A DNA stretch of 64,000 nt from Ciona intestinalis (GCF_000224145.3 NC_020168.2:5844241-5908240), one strand, 5' to 3'; counted from the stretch's first letter, positions 35,601-46,833 are shown. Notes: generated by a model from the letters alone, not told the origin. Numbers and translations: made by a program.

Positions 35601-38422
35601 GAAGCATTCATTGTAACAAATTCGAAATTAATTTAGATTTTTTAAGGAGTTTAGAAACTAGAAACAAGTAAAGTTAAGTGACACTTTTTCATTTTGAAAT
35701 CCTATGCATTGTCGCAATTTTTTCGTTTTTGAAACTTTGGGTGGCATCTTCAGATGACATTTGAGCATCTCTAGCCATATGCAAATTTTAACTTTTTATT
35801 AGTTTGTCCTTTAATATTTTTACTACCTGCATTCGCTCCTGTCGAAATTACTGTCTGTACAAGACGTTTGTCCATTTGTAAGTCCAATGATTTGAGGAAG
35901 ACATTTAACTCGCTGGCAACTTGGGGGTGGCGAAGACCATAACTCATTCTCACCTTTGTGTATAAACATATATTACAGACATGCAGTTTTGAAAGATTGC
36001 TATCATTATGCTATACGTGTAGCTGTAGTGTAAAATGGGACTGGCAACATAAATTCTACGTTTCCTGAACGAATTTTAATAATATTTTTTTATGGTCACA
36101 GACTACGAATATGATTTTGTAAACTTTCTTTGTTTACCGCCAACTGGGATAATAAAAGAGAATAAAAACATGTCCAGTCGTACCCAACCCTACTAAAAAT
36201 ATTGAGTGATTTTTACCGTTACATTTAGCAAGCAATCCACAGTTCACATTAAAACTTACCGCATGTAACCGAAGGCGACCCAGCTACATAATAACCGCTC
36301 TCACATGTAAACGTACACATGCTTCCTAGTTGGTTGGTCTCGGAGCAATTCATTGCGCCAAACGCAGGGGCAGACATCTCAGGCAGGCAAAAATCTAGTA
36401 AAACATTGAGTTATACAAGAATTTTTACCTAAACATCATAGATTGATATTAACACCATATTATTGGGTATTTGCCGGGTGATTATTGTTTTTTATTCAAT
36501 AACTAAGTTAATCAATTAAAACTTGCAGAACAACATGCGACCGCAGTTGTACAAAGTGTATTTAAACACATTCTTTAGCAATTACTTTATGACGTGCCTA
36601 TTCATTGGAGCTCTGCTCTCGTGTAAAACATTTGGCTAGTGTCGCAGAATTATATAAATATATTTGTTTAACTTTGAAAAAGAATTCATGCTGCAAACAG
36701 TATGAAGTTATCTTACTATCGTCACTCAATGTCAGAGTACATGTGGGAGGAGGTCGGTCAAATGCTGCTGTTGTTGGAGTGGATAATCTACATGTTATCG
36801 TAGCATCTCCAACCATAGTATAACCTAAAATAACAAGCTTATAGTTAGTGCAAGTAAATAATATGACATTTTTTAAAAGTCGGTCATATTTAGCGCCGAG
36901 TTAGAGTATAGATAACGGTTCGCGACTAGTGGATGTCGCGTCGAAAACCTAAAGTTGGATGCTGGTAATATTGCGCCGTGCTGTGTATATTATTAATCAG
37001 CCGCTTAACGAACATAACTCCAACCTAGTTATTTCTAATAGGTTTCCCAATTATCAGCCTAAAACCGATCACATTTTTGTGATTAAAATGTTTTTTTAGT
37101 TAAACAAACCTGTCGAACATCCGAAAACACATTGTTCCCCAACCGGTAGTGCTGCATTCCCGAAGCATGTCACGTCACCATTCACAATACTTTGCGGTCT
37201 GTCGCATGTTGGCTCTGGCCCTGTATATGATAAGTAGATATGTATTAAACACAGTATTCCATGCAGTATAGCAACAACATTTATTAGGTACAGAGGCATT
37301 AACATTTTCTTTAATCAACTCGCTAGGCAATATACAGAAATGTTTTTAAAGCCGCCACAAATATATTGCTACAATATTTTTTCGAGGCCAAAACAGATTT
37401 AATTTCGTATCATTTGAGCGATTAGTTTTGAAATAGTTTACTATTACTTACGGGTGCCGCATGCAACGGTGGGTGTATTGCAGTTATCAAAGTCGCAACA
37501 GCATCTACAAACTGAGCCGTGCTGGTTACTGCATTGGCTTGGAAACCAAGAAGATCGTGGATTCTAAAATGTTGAGAATATGAAATAAAAATTATTTATT
37601 TTTTTCGGTCACAGAAAAAAAAATACAAATACGAAACAGTAAAACGACAGTCGCCATAAAACGCGTCCATGGATAAAACATAAATACATATACATACCTC
37701 GTTCGATAAATGCGTGACCAATACACCCCAGTAAATTACCAATTTCCAGAGTGTAGGCATAATTTTAAATACCTGGATAAAGTTGTTGTCGCACGCACGG
37801 GCTTGCTTACATCTCTTCGAGATACGAATTCCTTGCGGGTCTCTTCGTATTTCAGTCTGACAAGCCCTCTGTATACAGTTAAAACATGATTACTCTTTCT
37901 GAGGATCTGATACAGACATACAGTTAGCACCAGAAACCTATAATTTCTGATTGGGTTTTATGAAATAACAACGCTCTTTTAAAGCCGCTGGGCTACAGTT
38001 ACATAATTCTGTAACTTTGCTTTGTTTAGTACCAAATGGGACTGGAATATGAATGAAAACCTGTCCATTTTACCCAACTCTACTATATATTTTTAAGCTG
38101 CGATATATGTAATAATTCGTACCTGGTTTCGTTGACATCTTCTCAGTCTTCCGTTCAAACGGCAACCTCGGTTGCTTCGCGCATTTTCACATTCCCAACA
38201 CAGCAAAGCTGTAAATATACGGACATATTTAATTCCAACAAAATAAAATGGATATACCGCTTATATTTGTCACTTTAACATTGAAACGCAGTAAGGCTTT
38301 TGCGTTTACAGACTTTTTAAATCTAACACTTTTTAAATCTTTGTAATTGTAAGAATTTTGCTCTTACCATTGGCAGTGCAGACAAATGCCACCAAAGTTA
38401 CTAATGCAGTTGAAATTCTCAT
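32614..38422 (-). CDS. Secreted Ly6-like / six-sushi / VWA mosaic protein
   Basis: Sixteen exons on the minus strand: 38422-38368, 38208-38123, 37868-37773, 37563-37452, 37220-37110, 36824-36717, 36394-36260, 35953-35827, 35454-35342, 35149-34940, 34764-34564, 34202-34014, 33826-33715, 33532-33381, 33029-32866, 32787-32614. They total 2145 nt and 714 aa. Residues 1-18 are a signal peptide. Residues ~19-115 are cysteine-rich (LLCWEC... to [11 protein letters not shown]), the signature of a Ly6/uPAR three-finger domain. Residues ~117-514 hold six CCP (sushi) domains with the usual four Cys and the Trp near the last Cys in most. Residues ~515-714 are a VWA domain with a complete MIDAS: DSSSS, Thr in GTRTGQAL, Asp in TITDG. 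No membrane helix follows, so it is probably secreted. Most splice junctions are phase 1. The design recalls complement factor B/C2 without the protease. Binding partner unknown. Confidence 0.9.
36018..36198. mobile_element. Degenerate Cimi-1-like MITE in an LU-CCP-VWA intron
   Basis: Located between exons 7 and 8 of the sushi/VWA gene. It keeps GTAAACTTTCTTTGTTTACC, CCAACTGGGATAATAAAAGA, and a worn end CCCAACCCTACTA paired with TAGTGTAAAATGGGA at the other side. Confidence 0.5.
37970..38092. mobile_element. Partial Cimi-1-like MITE in an LU-CCP-VWA intron
   Basis: The words AACAACGCTCTTTTAAAGCC, TTAGTACCAAATGGGACTGG and end TTTTACCCAACTCTACTATA match the right two-thirds of the family. The left end is lost. 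It lies between exons 2 and 3 of the sushi/VWA gene. Confidence 0.5.
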
Positions 38423-38617
38423 TCTAAGAAATCAAAGTATTCTCTTATTTGATCTTTAACTTCAATGCAAAGTGATCTGAACTTACAGCTCCTCGCTTTA
38501 AATAACCGACTTTCCTTTTTCATTACTTGTCCGAAAATGCCAACATTATTTTTTCTCTGTGACGTACATGAGAACAAAGCTCTATACTGAATGACGTAAG
38601 ACTAAATAGAATCCATA

Positions 38618-38824
38618 TATAGTAGGGTAGGGGAAGATAGGACACCTTTTTATTCTATATTTTTTCATTCTATAGTACCATTTGGGAGTAAACAAAGAAC
38701 ATTCAAAGAATTATAAAACCGTATTCTCACGACTCTCATATAGATCGTTAATAAATGTTTAAAATACGATCAGGGTATTTGGATATTATGTGCTAAAGGT
38801 GTCCCATCTCCCCCCACCTCACTA
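38618..38824. mobile_element. MITE, Cimi-1-like family, full-length
   Basis: The ends TATAGTAGGGTAGGGGAAGA and GTCCCATCTCCCCCCACCTC are inverted relatives of each other. The interior is in the opposite orientation to the 40591 copy: AAACAAAGAACATTCAAAGA precedes AGATCGTTAATAAATG. It lies about 200 bp upstream of the LU-CCP-VWA start codon, so it could have brought promoter-proximal sequence. Confidence 0.8.
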
Positions 38825-39848
38825 AATTTGCAAAACAGTTTCCCGCAAGGCCATTTATGGATACAATTATTACAACTATCTTGCAAACATGATATATTCT
38901 CTGCAATTATGCGCATCATACCATATAAGGTGTCATGAATGGCGTTCGTGTAATGCGGTCTAATATTTCGTTTTGTATTTTTATGGGTCAAAATAAGTTT
39001 ATCACGAATATATGTTACTCTGTTATTTTTTGTCGTCCTCCTTTCGGTGGCTTCTGTCTCACATATTGTATTGCTAAGCATCATGCAGCCTCACGTTTGA
39101 ATGCTGCTGGCGTACCGTTGGGCTGCTCGCATCAGTTGTGCAAACATGACGTTCATGGCTTTAATTTTATAAGTAATAAAGTTAAAGCTTACATATCACG
39201 ATTATGTTATTTATCAATTAGTTAATCACGAATGTTAAGTGAAAGTTTATTACTTATTTTTGTCGTGAGTTGGGTACGTGTTTGGTCATTCTATGCCATA
39301 AACACGCTATTTGTACGATTGTTTAATCGTGTTGCCAATACACGCAATCTAAAATTTTATTTTAATTAAATGAGAAATGTTAATTGAACTGAAATGCAAC
39401 TGATCCTAATTTGAAATACAGTTTTCTATGATCACCACGATATAAAGTAACTATGGTAATATCGTTGTGATCAAAATGTTATAAAACTGCTATGTTTCTT
39501 GGTAATGTATGAGCACTTTCGTAGATGGGCAATATGTTAAAGTCATACAGATAATATGTCACGATTTCAAAAATTAACAGAAATCGTGGTCCAAAATAAT
39601 CATATATACATCATCGATGGTACAAAACAATTATATATATATATTATCCGATATATTATGTTGCTATTGTCAAATGCCACGGAATTTCGTTGTATAATAC
39701 ATTTGAATAAAACAAAGCTATTCCAGCATACTTGAAACTAGTTTTGCATATACAATATAATGTGTTATAGAATGCAGAACTGGGTGTGCCAAAACAATGA
39801 ACACAGAGTAGCGTACAACTGCCGGGACACCCCGATGATGAGGTAGTA

Positions 39849-39912
39849 TATAGCAGGATGGGGGTAAGATGGGACACCTAATTATAAAACCGTATCCTCA
39901 CGACTCCAACAG
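39849..39912. mobile_element. Partial Cimi-1-like MITE
   Basis: One end, TAGCAGGATGGGGGTAAGAT, and a short interior piece (AAAACCGTATCCTCACGACT) survive; the rest is absent. Confidence 0.55.
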
Positions 39913-40590
39913 AGCGTCGTTTTCTGTTGGTTATTGGCCTCGTGATGTTGGGTATTAGCCAATGACTCCACAATTCAGTAGAAGTTCGGCACGTTATTCC
40001 GATGCCGTTAAGGTACGACATAGGGCTCAGTAATTGGTCCGACTTTCTTTATTCCGAGCTGTAAAAAACTATAAGATGCTCCCGCGCTTAAATAATCATG
40101 AACTGGATTAATTAAAAGTTTTTCATTGTCTTAAGATTGGGAATGTCCGACGAGGTCACCAAATTGCTGGGGTTGATAAGTTGCTATGCTTCAATTCTAC
40201 TTCAACTTCTATCTATCGTCTGAACTAATTGATGTGAATGGATAACTATATCAGCAAGATCAAATAAATGACTCCTTTATTGGACAACACAACGATAAAG
40301 GAACGAGATAACGAAAAGGGGGCGGTGTAAATTAAACGGAAGACTTTTATAACATACAGAACACATATAACTGAACACAGGAAAAAGTGCATTGCTCATA
40401 CCAACAAGTCGGCTGCCCAGGTGACTGAAGGGTAGTATATATATATTGAGTGGACTTTCGTTTACGTATATTGACATGTAGTTACACAGAGCACCTCGAA
40501 AAGTAATTACGTGACTGCATATTCTTGTAAACAATTATAATTGCATTACACGCGTAACTCTTTGTGCCCCTACATTAATTTAAATCATAA

Positions 40591-40787
40591 TATAGTAGGG
40601 TGGGGGAAGATGGGACACCTTTAGCAGGTAATATCCAAATATCATGATCGTGTTTTAAACAATAGTAACGGTCTATGGGAGTTGTAAGGATACGGTTTTA
40701 TAATTCTTTGAATTTTCTTCGTTTACTACCAAACGGGACGGGAAAATAGAATAAAAAAGGTATCCTATCTTCCCCCACCCTACTATA
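40591..40787. mobile_element. MITE, Cimi-1-like family, best-preserved copy
   Basis: 197 bp, bounded by TATAGTAGGGTGGGGGAAGA and its inverse TCTTCCCCCACCCTACTATA, with nearly perfect ends over ~25 bp. TA at both edges is compatible with a TA target site as used by Tc1/mariner-type transposases. No coding capacity. It is the youngest-looking copy in the window and lies just downstream of the SLC16-like gene. Confidence 0.85.
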
Positions 40788-40870
40788 TAGAGATTGTGTA
40801 TAGAAAACTTATATGCATTTTTGCTTGTTGATTGCAATTTATAATTAAAATATAAAATAGAAAAGTTTAG

Positions 40871-42537
40871 TTATGTCGTTACAATATCACTGGTAGCATC
40901 GTCCGTTATACCACAGCACCTGAATACAAAATAAAACATACTGCTTGACAATAAGGCCAGAGCGGTACTGACGTAAAAGGGGTAAACGTAACTTCCGGTG
41001 GCGTCCACTACCATTCCCACGAGGGGTGGCGTGGCAAATGAAAACACACCGACGAACATTGAACGAAGTCCTAATGAAGTTGCAAGATTTTCACTGCCGA
41101 ATAATTCCGCAAGCAGTGTAATAGGCAGTGCACCAGTCGCCCCTGCACATATGGAAAAGGCTATTGTTGCAGCGATCATTGCAGCGTAGTTTGTCGCAAA
41201 CGGGAAAATCAATGTGACAGCTGACTGTAGAATGAGGCTCCATATTATAACGTAGAAACGGTTTATTTGAAAGTTTCCAATATGGGATAAACTTGTCAAA
41301 TAACCTGTCATCGGTCGAAGGCAAATGTCTATCGCCGACATTATCGACGAAAGACTTGCTGCTTCATAATTCCCTATTCCAATTGATTGAGCAAAACGTA
41401 TCAAGTAAGAACACAAGGTGACGGTGGACGCAACATGTAGTCCCGAGGCGAGGCAGAAAAAAGTAAACCCTGAGTTTTTTAGGATGTTAAAGTCAAACAC
41501 TTTCTTTTTAGCTGCCGACATGGAAACGTTTGTTTTCTCTCCCATAATCATCAGCGCTAATATTGCTGGAAGAGAATTGAGAAGAACGCCGCCCATGAGC
41601 AACATAGAGCCAGCCAACCCGTATTCATCAAGCCACAATTGCACAGTTAAGCTTAACGGTATACCAGATACAGCGCTTCCGATCGTAACGATGTTATTTA
41701 CCAGAGGTCTTTTGTCGGTGAATATTTGACCAAGTAGCGCATAGACTGGCGTCATTGCTAAGCATGACCCGAGTCCTAAAAATTGCATTTAGCAAACACT
41801 TGTTAGCGGTTTTTAGTGCCTTTTAACTGTTGGCAGTTACACATTAACTGTACTGCATATGTATGAATGGATGTTTTAGATACCTTCGCGTGGTGGGGTA
41901 ACCACAGTCGTTAGCCTATAACACGAATGTTTTGTTTCATGCACCTCGTGCCCGCTAACGAGTTAGCATTTATGCACTTTTGTTCCTTATGCGTGATTGT
42001 TAGTTGTTTTTTTTATGTTTGGCTAAAAATTTGGACAACCCATTAATCGACGACTAGATTGAAACAAAAATTAAAAAAAAATATTCGAAGTAGTCCGACT
42101 CACCAAATAGAGCACCCATGGTTACAAATAGAACATCCATCGTTTGTGATAAGCAAGAAACTGCGACAGATACTGAAGCCAAAACACTGCCAAGTATTGA
42201 AGTATATTTGTATCCGATCAAATGACATGATATCGAAGCTAGTGGACCTAGAATGGTTGACACTTCGGTATAATAAAACACAAAACACATTTATATTGTT
42301 TATATTTGCCATATAGACAGCTGCATGCACACAGCACTTACCTGCAAAGAAATAAAATCCATACAAAAGCGAAGACACTAAAGAAGCTTGCTGGGCGTTT
42401 GCTTTGAAGTTCTGTTGGTACGGCAGGAAATACACCCCCGTTGATTTAGTTGGGCCCATCACCATCGCGTTTACCCAAAATGCACATGCGACGATTAAAA
42501 TCGCATTTAACTTGCTGAGTCCCTTTTCCTCTGCCAT
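40871..42537 (-). CDS. Monocarboxylate-transporter-like (SLC16) membrane protein
   Basis: Three exons, 42537-42342, 42262-42104 and 41775-40871, give 1260 nt and 419 aa. The protein is almost wholly made of hydrophobic helices with a larger polar loop near the middle (EKTNVSMSAAKKKVFDFN), the major-facilitator two-halves layout. The stretch GLGSCLAMTPVYALLGQIF followed by a charged turn DKRPLVNN is typical of helix 4-5 of SLC16 transporters, which move lactate, pyruvate, aromatic amino acids or creatine with or without protons. The classic first-helix motif DG(G/S)(W/F)(G/A)W is not seen, so the substrate cannot be guessed. The ATG at 42537 (MAEEKG) was chosen; an in-frame ATG at 42564 would add nine residues. 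A truncated relative lies at 32139-32330. Confidence 0.85.
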
Positions 42538-43636
42538 GCTGTAACTGCCAATGCTGTGGAGCAAATGTAAATGTATCTAGGTGTACGGGTTGTCGCGTAC
42601 CGTTGCTGGTTTAAACAAACAAAACACGCTGGGCGAACAACTGCGAGAATCTTGCATACGCCGCAGTTTAGTTTATGTTTCGTCAACGCAACACCATATA
42701 AACATGATAAACATATTGTCGTAGATTGACGTGATGACAAGACAAAATCTTTATTTTCTACCCAATCGGGCACACTTTGTTCCTCTATCTATGTAGACTG
42801 TAACGAAATAAAAGAATTCAATAAGCAAACATAGTAAAAATTTTACGGTTATGTTTAACAGGAAATAGTTGCTTTTTTTTAAAAAAGGCGTGTACTGCAA
42901 GTACTTTACCCCAACAACCAGTACAAATTGATTGATTTATGCACTTTTTGTTGGGTATTTCTGGTAGCATAAATTTAATTCTGGACGGGTTTTATATTAT
43001 TTAGTGTCAACCGCTAGATTTAAATAAAAGCTCTGATCTCCAATTTCAAGCTTGTTGTCCACGTCCATAGAAATCATAAAGTTTTGCAATTTTCTGTTGT
43101 TCGTTTTCGTTTCGAGTACAGGATTTGTAAATTAGTGAAGATTACATGTTATATTTTTGTAAAAAATTATTTTTGTAAAAAAATAAGAAAGGCAGTTTAA
43201 ATGTTTTGCTATTCACTGATTTCAATAAAAATTGCAGCGATCACGGGCGTTTAGTGGCAGCATCATTATTTTTGTCAGTCACTTCAGTGTTATATGATGT
43301 GATGATTGTGATCGTGCAGTTTAATCATACAGTTATACTAAGGTTTTACATTAAAAACAACATACGGCTCTCGCAATACTAAATCACTGTGAGATTATCG
43401 TTTCCAATCTATATTTTGTAAGTCGTATCACATTGCCGAAGAGACATGTCCTTTGATTTTCAGGTACAGAAGTATTTCGAGCGTGTGGTTTAGGATGCTG
43501 TTTTATAGTTATCCTGCATTTTCAACAAAGTAATTTAGCTCCAAAATTGCATACTACTCCAATAGTCTATAATACAAGAACGTCTTGAAAGTATTTTCAT
43601 TTTTTTCTATTGTTGGTTGTGGTTTTGATTTAAAAA
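42538..43636. other. Bidirectional upstream region between SLC16-like gene and MDM1
   Basis: About 1.1 kb separates the divergent starts of the SLC16-like gene (minus) and MDM1 (plus), so both promoters should be here. A possible acceptor (GATTTTCAG|GTACAG) near 43464 could mark a 5' UTR intron or a spliced-leader site for MDM1. Nothing else is recognised. Confidence 0.45.
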
Positions 43637-45610
43637 ATGCCAGTAAAGTTTCGTGGAGCAAGTGAATACACTTCTACATACAAGTGGTCGCCATCATACA
43701 GGTCCGCTGAGTTTCAACCCACAGAGCAGCAGTTGGCAGTAGAAGCTGGGTTAAGGTCGGATGAGATGGGCCTTCTGATGGAACCCACGTTTACCAGGAA
43801 AAGAAGAGTGATGCATCGTGAACCGGAGGCTCAGAACTGCCTACAGTGGTGGGAGGAGGAGCAGGACTTGGATGCGGGAGAGAAGAAAGATTTTTCTGAA
43901 GAGGTTGCTGGAAAAACCTATGTGAAAAAGAAGACCAGCGTTGTGCCACAAGGTAAGGAAAAGATAATGAATGGAGTTGGGAATAAAACTTATGCAAAAA
44001 AGACAAAAGATAGTTCTCCTGGAAGAGATGAAATTAAACGCTCGCTTGTAGAAAGAGTTGATGCGAAACTTGATGCAACAAAAAGAATAAAAAAAGTTGC
44101 CAAGCAAGATAAGCAAGTCAGTGAGAATAATCAAACTAACAAAAAAACAATAAGGGAATTTTCTAAACCTCAACCTCGACCAGAAGTACAACATTCCCTA
44201 ACAAGGAAGCATTCCCCTAAGCGAAAAAGTATCCAAGAACAATCAGGACCAGTTTCTCCAACTAAAAGCATTAAAAGTCCCAAGTCTTCACCAAAAAAAG
44301 AAACCAAATCCAAGAACATACCCCTGCGATACAGGTCTCTGAATTCTCGTCTGATGTCTGCCCACCAAACCGAGTACCAGCAGATGTTCCGACAACCAGC
44401 TCGGTTTGTTCCTTCATCACCGCTCATCTCAGCGCTTGATGTTGTACATCAGTCCTCCGCAGCTATTCCTCCTCACGTGATTAACAAGAGTCCGAAGATG
44501 CGGCTCACAACGGAGTATTCTTCCAAGTACCAGAATCGCTCCCCGCTCAGCAAGTCCATGACTCTTCCAACATCACCTGCATCTCCATCTTTAAAGATGA
44601 AGGTGAAGAATCTTCCCTTTTCTCCAGTGCAACATCACAGGTCTCCCAAGAAAGTGATCTCAGAGTACTCGACCCAATTTCCTGATCGCGAATTCCCGCT
44701 TGAACCTCTGAGTAATATTCACCAAGAAGCAAACCAGAACAAGCAAAATCGGGACGCAAACAGTTTTGACCCTGACCATGCTACTCAGCTGCATTCGCCC
44801 AAGAACAAGTTCTGGGAAATCATGTCAGCTACTGAAAGCAACGTTGACACTGTGTCAAATTCAACAAGCTCTGTCAAAAAAGTTGTTGAGTCCCTAAAAT
44901 CGAAAGACGTGGATTCGTGCAGCGTGGAAAGCATAAAGGGGTCAGACGATGATGACTGTGATGTCATAAGAGATGAGAATTCTGTATCTTGCTCATCGAG
45001 ACAAAGTTTAAAAGGGGAATTACCTGTTGCTCGAAAGTTAGCATGGGGTGAAAGTGACTCTCAGAGCAACGATGTAGACGCTGTGGCCCATGATGAAGAA
45101 GATTCCGATGTTGCTTCCACTGTCACACTTACAGAATCAAACACCAACGAAGGACGGTTGCCGACACCCCAATTGAAGAAATTAGGTGGAGCGTTAAGGA
45201 CCCACCATGACATCACAACTCCAAGCAGAGGGGGGGCTCTTCTGAGCTCACCACCAAGGCCTCGAAGGATGATTAGCAGCTCGTCTTCCCCTACATTACT
45301 CAGCAAAGCTTCATCAGTATGCTCCGTAAACAACAAAACATTCCTGGAAGACTCAAAGAGCAAAAGAAGTCCCTCACCAGGATGTAGAATGGTGAGGACA
45401 GATCAAGGACTTCCTCGTCGGTTGCAAGCATCGCTTCGTGCTCCGATAAAGGGAGCACTTAAAAGTCAGGAGTTTCAGCATTGTGGGAAGAACAGTCGTC
45501 CCATGACAGCAGTTGACCGCTTATCAATGGTGTCAAACCGATCTAACGCTTCCGCTGCAAAGTTGCTTGAGCGTTCGATGCAACGACAAGATTTTTGGGC
45601 CAACAAATAA
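43637..45610 (+). CDS. MDM1: Nuclear protein MDM1 homologue (microtubule/centriole)
   Basis: A single uninterrupted frame of 657 codons. The start MPVKFRGASEYTSTYKW matches the MDM1 N-terminus (MPVRFKGLSEYQ...W), followed by the conserved GLRSDEMG and EPTFTRKRRV. Further copies of the family's (S/T)EYxxx(F/Y) microtubule-binding motif are TEYQQMF near residue 245, TEYSSKY near 292 and SEYSTQF near 341. The rest is basic, Ser/Pro/Lys-rich and probably disordered. The family binds microtubules, sits on centrioles and restrains centriole duplication. Vertebrate MDM1 has many exons, whereas here the whole coding region is in one, which points to intron loss. The next gene, TAF13, starts 736 bases downstream on the same strand and is also intronless. 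Confidence 0.88.
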   Translation: MPVKFRGASEYTSTYKWSPSYRSAEFQPTEQQLAVEAGLRSDEMGLLMEPTFTRKRRVMHREPEAQNCLQWWEEEQDLDAGEKKDFSEEVAGKTYVKKKTSVVPQGKEKIMNGVGNKTYAKKTKDSSPGRDEIKRSLVERVDAKLDATKRIKKVAKQDKQVSENNQTNKKTIREFSKPQPRPEVQHSLTRKHSPKRKSIQEQSGPVSPTKSIKSPKSSPKKETKSKNIPLRYRSLNSRLMSAHQTEYQQMFRQPARFVPSSPLISALDVVHQSSAAIPPHVINKSPKMRLTTEYSSKYQNRSPLSKSMTLPTSPASPSLKMKVKNLPFSPVQHHRSPKKVISEYSTQFPDREFPLEPLSNIHQEANQNKQNRDANSFDPDHATQLHSPKNKFWEIMSATESNVDTVSNSTSSVKKVVESLKSKDVDSCSVESIKGSDDDDCDVIRDENSVSCSSRQSLKGELPVARKLAWGESDSQSNDVDAVAHDEEDSDVASTVTLTESNTNEGRLPTPQLKKLGGALRTHHDITTPSRGGALLSSPPRPRRMISSSSSPTLLSKASSVCSVNNKTFLEDSKSKRSPSPGCRMVRTDQGLPRRLQASLRAPIKGALKSQEFQHCGKNSRPMTAVDRLSMVSNRSNASAAKLLERSMQRQDFWANK

Positions 45611-46346
45611 ATTTTCCTGAGTCTGGCTGTTGTTTCGGTAGCTGGATTTTGCTACTGTCTATTCTTGGATTGAGTGAATTTATTTATAGTATCAAGTTAA
45701 GTTTATATGTAACTGTGTATTAAGTTTTTTAAAATTATGTAGCTTTAAATTTGGGATGAATTTAAATCTAGTAGGTTTTAATGTAGTGTTTTTCAATGTT
45801 CCTGATGTATAATTTTTAGAGTTTATGTAGTCCTATTTTATTAGGTTGACCATTACAAATAGTGTTAGTATTGTGTATGCTTGCTTTATGTTTCTTTCAA
45901 AATAGTGATTGTGTAAATTACTTTGTCCATTCATTGTGGTTGTCTGACTCTGAGTTAAATTTTATTTTTCTACCCATTAGAAATTAATTTTGAACTGTGA
46001 TGGTTTTACACACCGTACTGTAAATATATATTAGCTACATTTTAAACAGCTATTTGTCAAAAACTTTATTTATTTTGGTTCATCGTGACCAATTTTTTTA
46101 CAATTTTATATGAAAATTTCATTTTATTGGTTTTTATAGCGCCCGTTTTTGTACCATCAAAATTGATCGTATTACTCAATTTCATTTCACTGTATAAACT
46201 TCAACAAAGGCATTAGTCTGTAATCTGTGTTGACCATATACTTCAACTAAGTGTATTTAGTGTAGTAAGCATGTTTTAATCATGTTTCATTTTAGATCTC
46301 ACCAAATAATATATAAACTTTTTAATATTCTGCGGATAAATTGAAA
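45611..46346. other. MDM1 3' UTR and TAF13 upstream region
   Basis: AT-rich spacer without coding sequence. A good acceptor (TTTCATTTTAG|ATCTCACC) at about 46296 precedes the TAF13 start by ~50 bases with no matching donor nearby, so it may be a 5' UTR or trans-splice acceptor. Confidence 0.45.
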
Positions 46347-46706
46347 ATGGCTGAAGATTCTGGAGCAGCCTCTGGAGAAGGTACCCCGTCTCGATCAGGA
46401 ACATCCGGAGACGAGAAAAGGAAGAGAATCTTCTTTAAAGAGATCCGGTGTATGATGTATGGGTTCGGTGATGATCAAAACCCCTACACCGAATCTGTGG
46501 AGCTTCTTGAAGAACTTGTGATCGAATTTATCAGCGATCTTACTCACAAAGCTTCCCAGGTTGGGAGACCTGGCAGAGTTCAAGTTGAGGACATTGTTTA
46601 TCTTATTCAGAAGGATCCGCAGAAGTACTCACGTGTCAAAGACTTGTTGACAATGAATGAAGAGCTAAAGAAAGCAAGACGTGCTTTTGACGAAGCAAAA
46701 TTTTAA
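46347..46706 (+). CDS. TAF13: Transcription initiation factor TFIID subunit 13
   Basis: 119 aa in a single exon. After a short low-complexity N-terminus rich in Gly, Ser and Glu comes KRKRIFFKEIRCMMYGFGDD and then QNPYTESVELLEELVIEF. These are near-identical to human TAF13, including the RVQVEDIVYLI helix and the C-terminal LLTMNEELKKARRAFDEA. The fold is a histone-fold subunit that pairs with TAF11 inside TFIID and contacts TBP. The start MAEDSG was preferred over an ATG two codons upstream because family members begin MA-acidic. The coding sequence has no introns, unlike the vertebrate gene. An ATTAAA lies at 46834. Confidence 0.96.
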   Translation: MAEDSGAASGEGTPSRSGTSGDEKRKRIFFKEIRCMMYGFGDDQNPYTESVELLEELVIEFISDLTHKASQVGRPGRVQVEDIVYLIQKDPQKYSRVKDLLTMNEELKKARRAFDEAKF

Positions 46707-46833
46707 TCATAAATTATTAATGTTATTTTAGTGAATGCTTTGCAGGTGGCTTGTGTTTGTACGGATTGTATATTTACCTGCACCAAGTTGCGTATATACA
46801 AATTGTTTTAAGTCAGTTAGGTTTCATTTGATC

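Larger units (their letters stand above)
38423..40870. other. Intergenic spacer with MITE copies
   Basis: About 2.4 kb between two minus-strand genes. It holds one full MITE (38618-38824), one partial copy (39849-39912), one full MITE (40591-40787) and a ~46-base imperfect palindrome at 39428-39476. Open frames here (for example near 38935-39225) lack splice or domain support. The promoter of the LU-CCP-VWA gene should lie just above 38422. Confidence 0.5.

Noticed and set aside
43791-45363. Several minus-strand open frames of 60-117 codons opposite MDM1
   Set aside because: They are antisense shadows of a long GC-richer coding exon, with no domain, start context or splice support.
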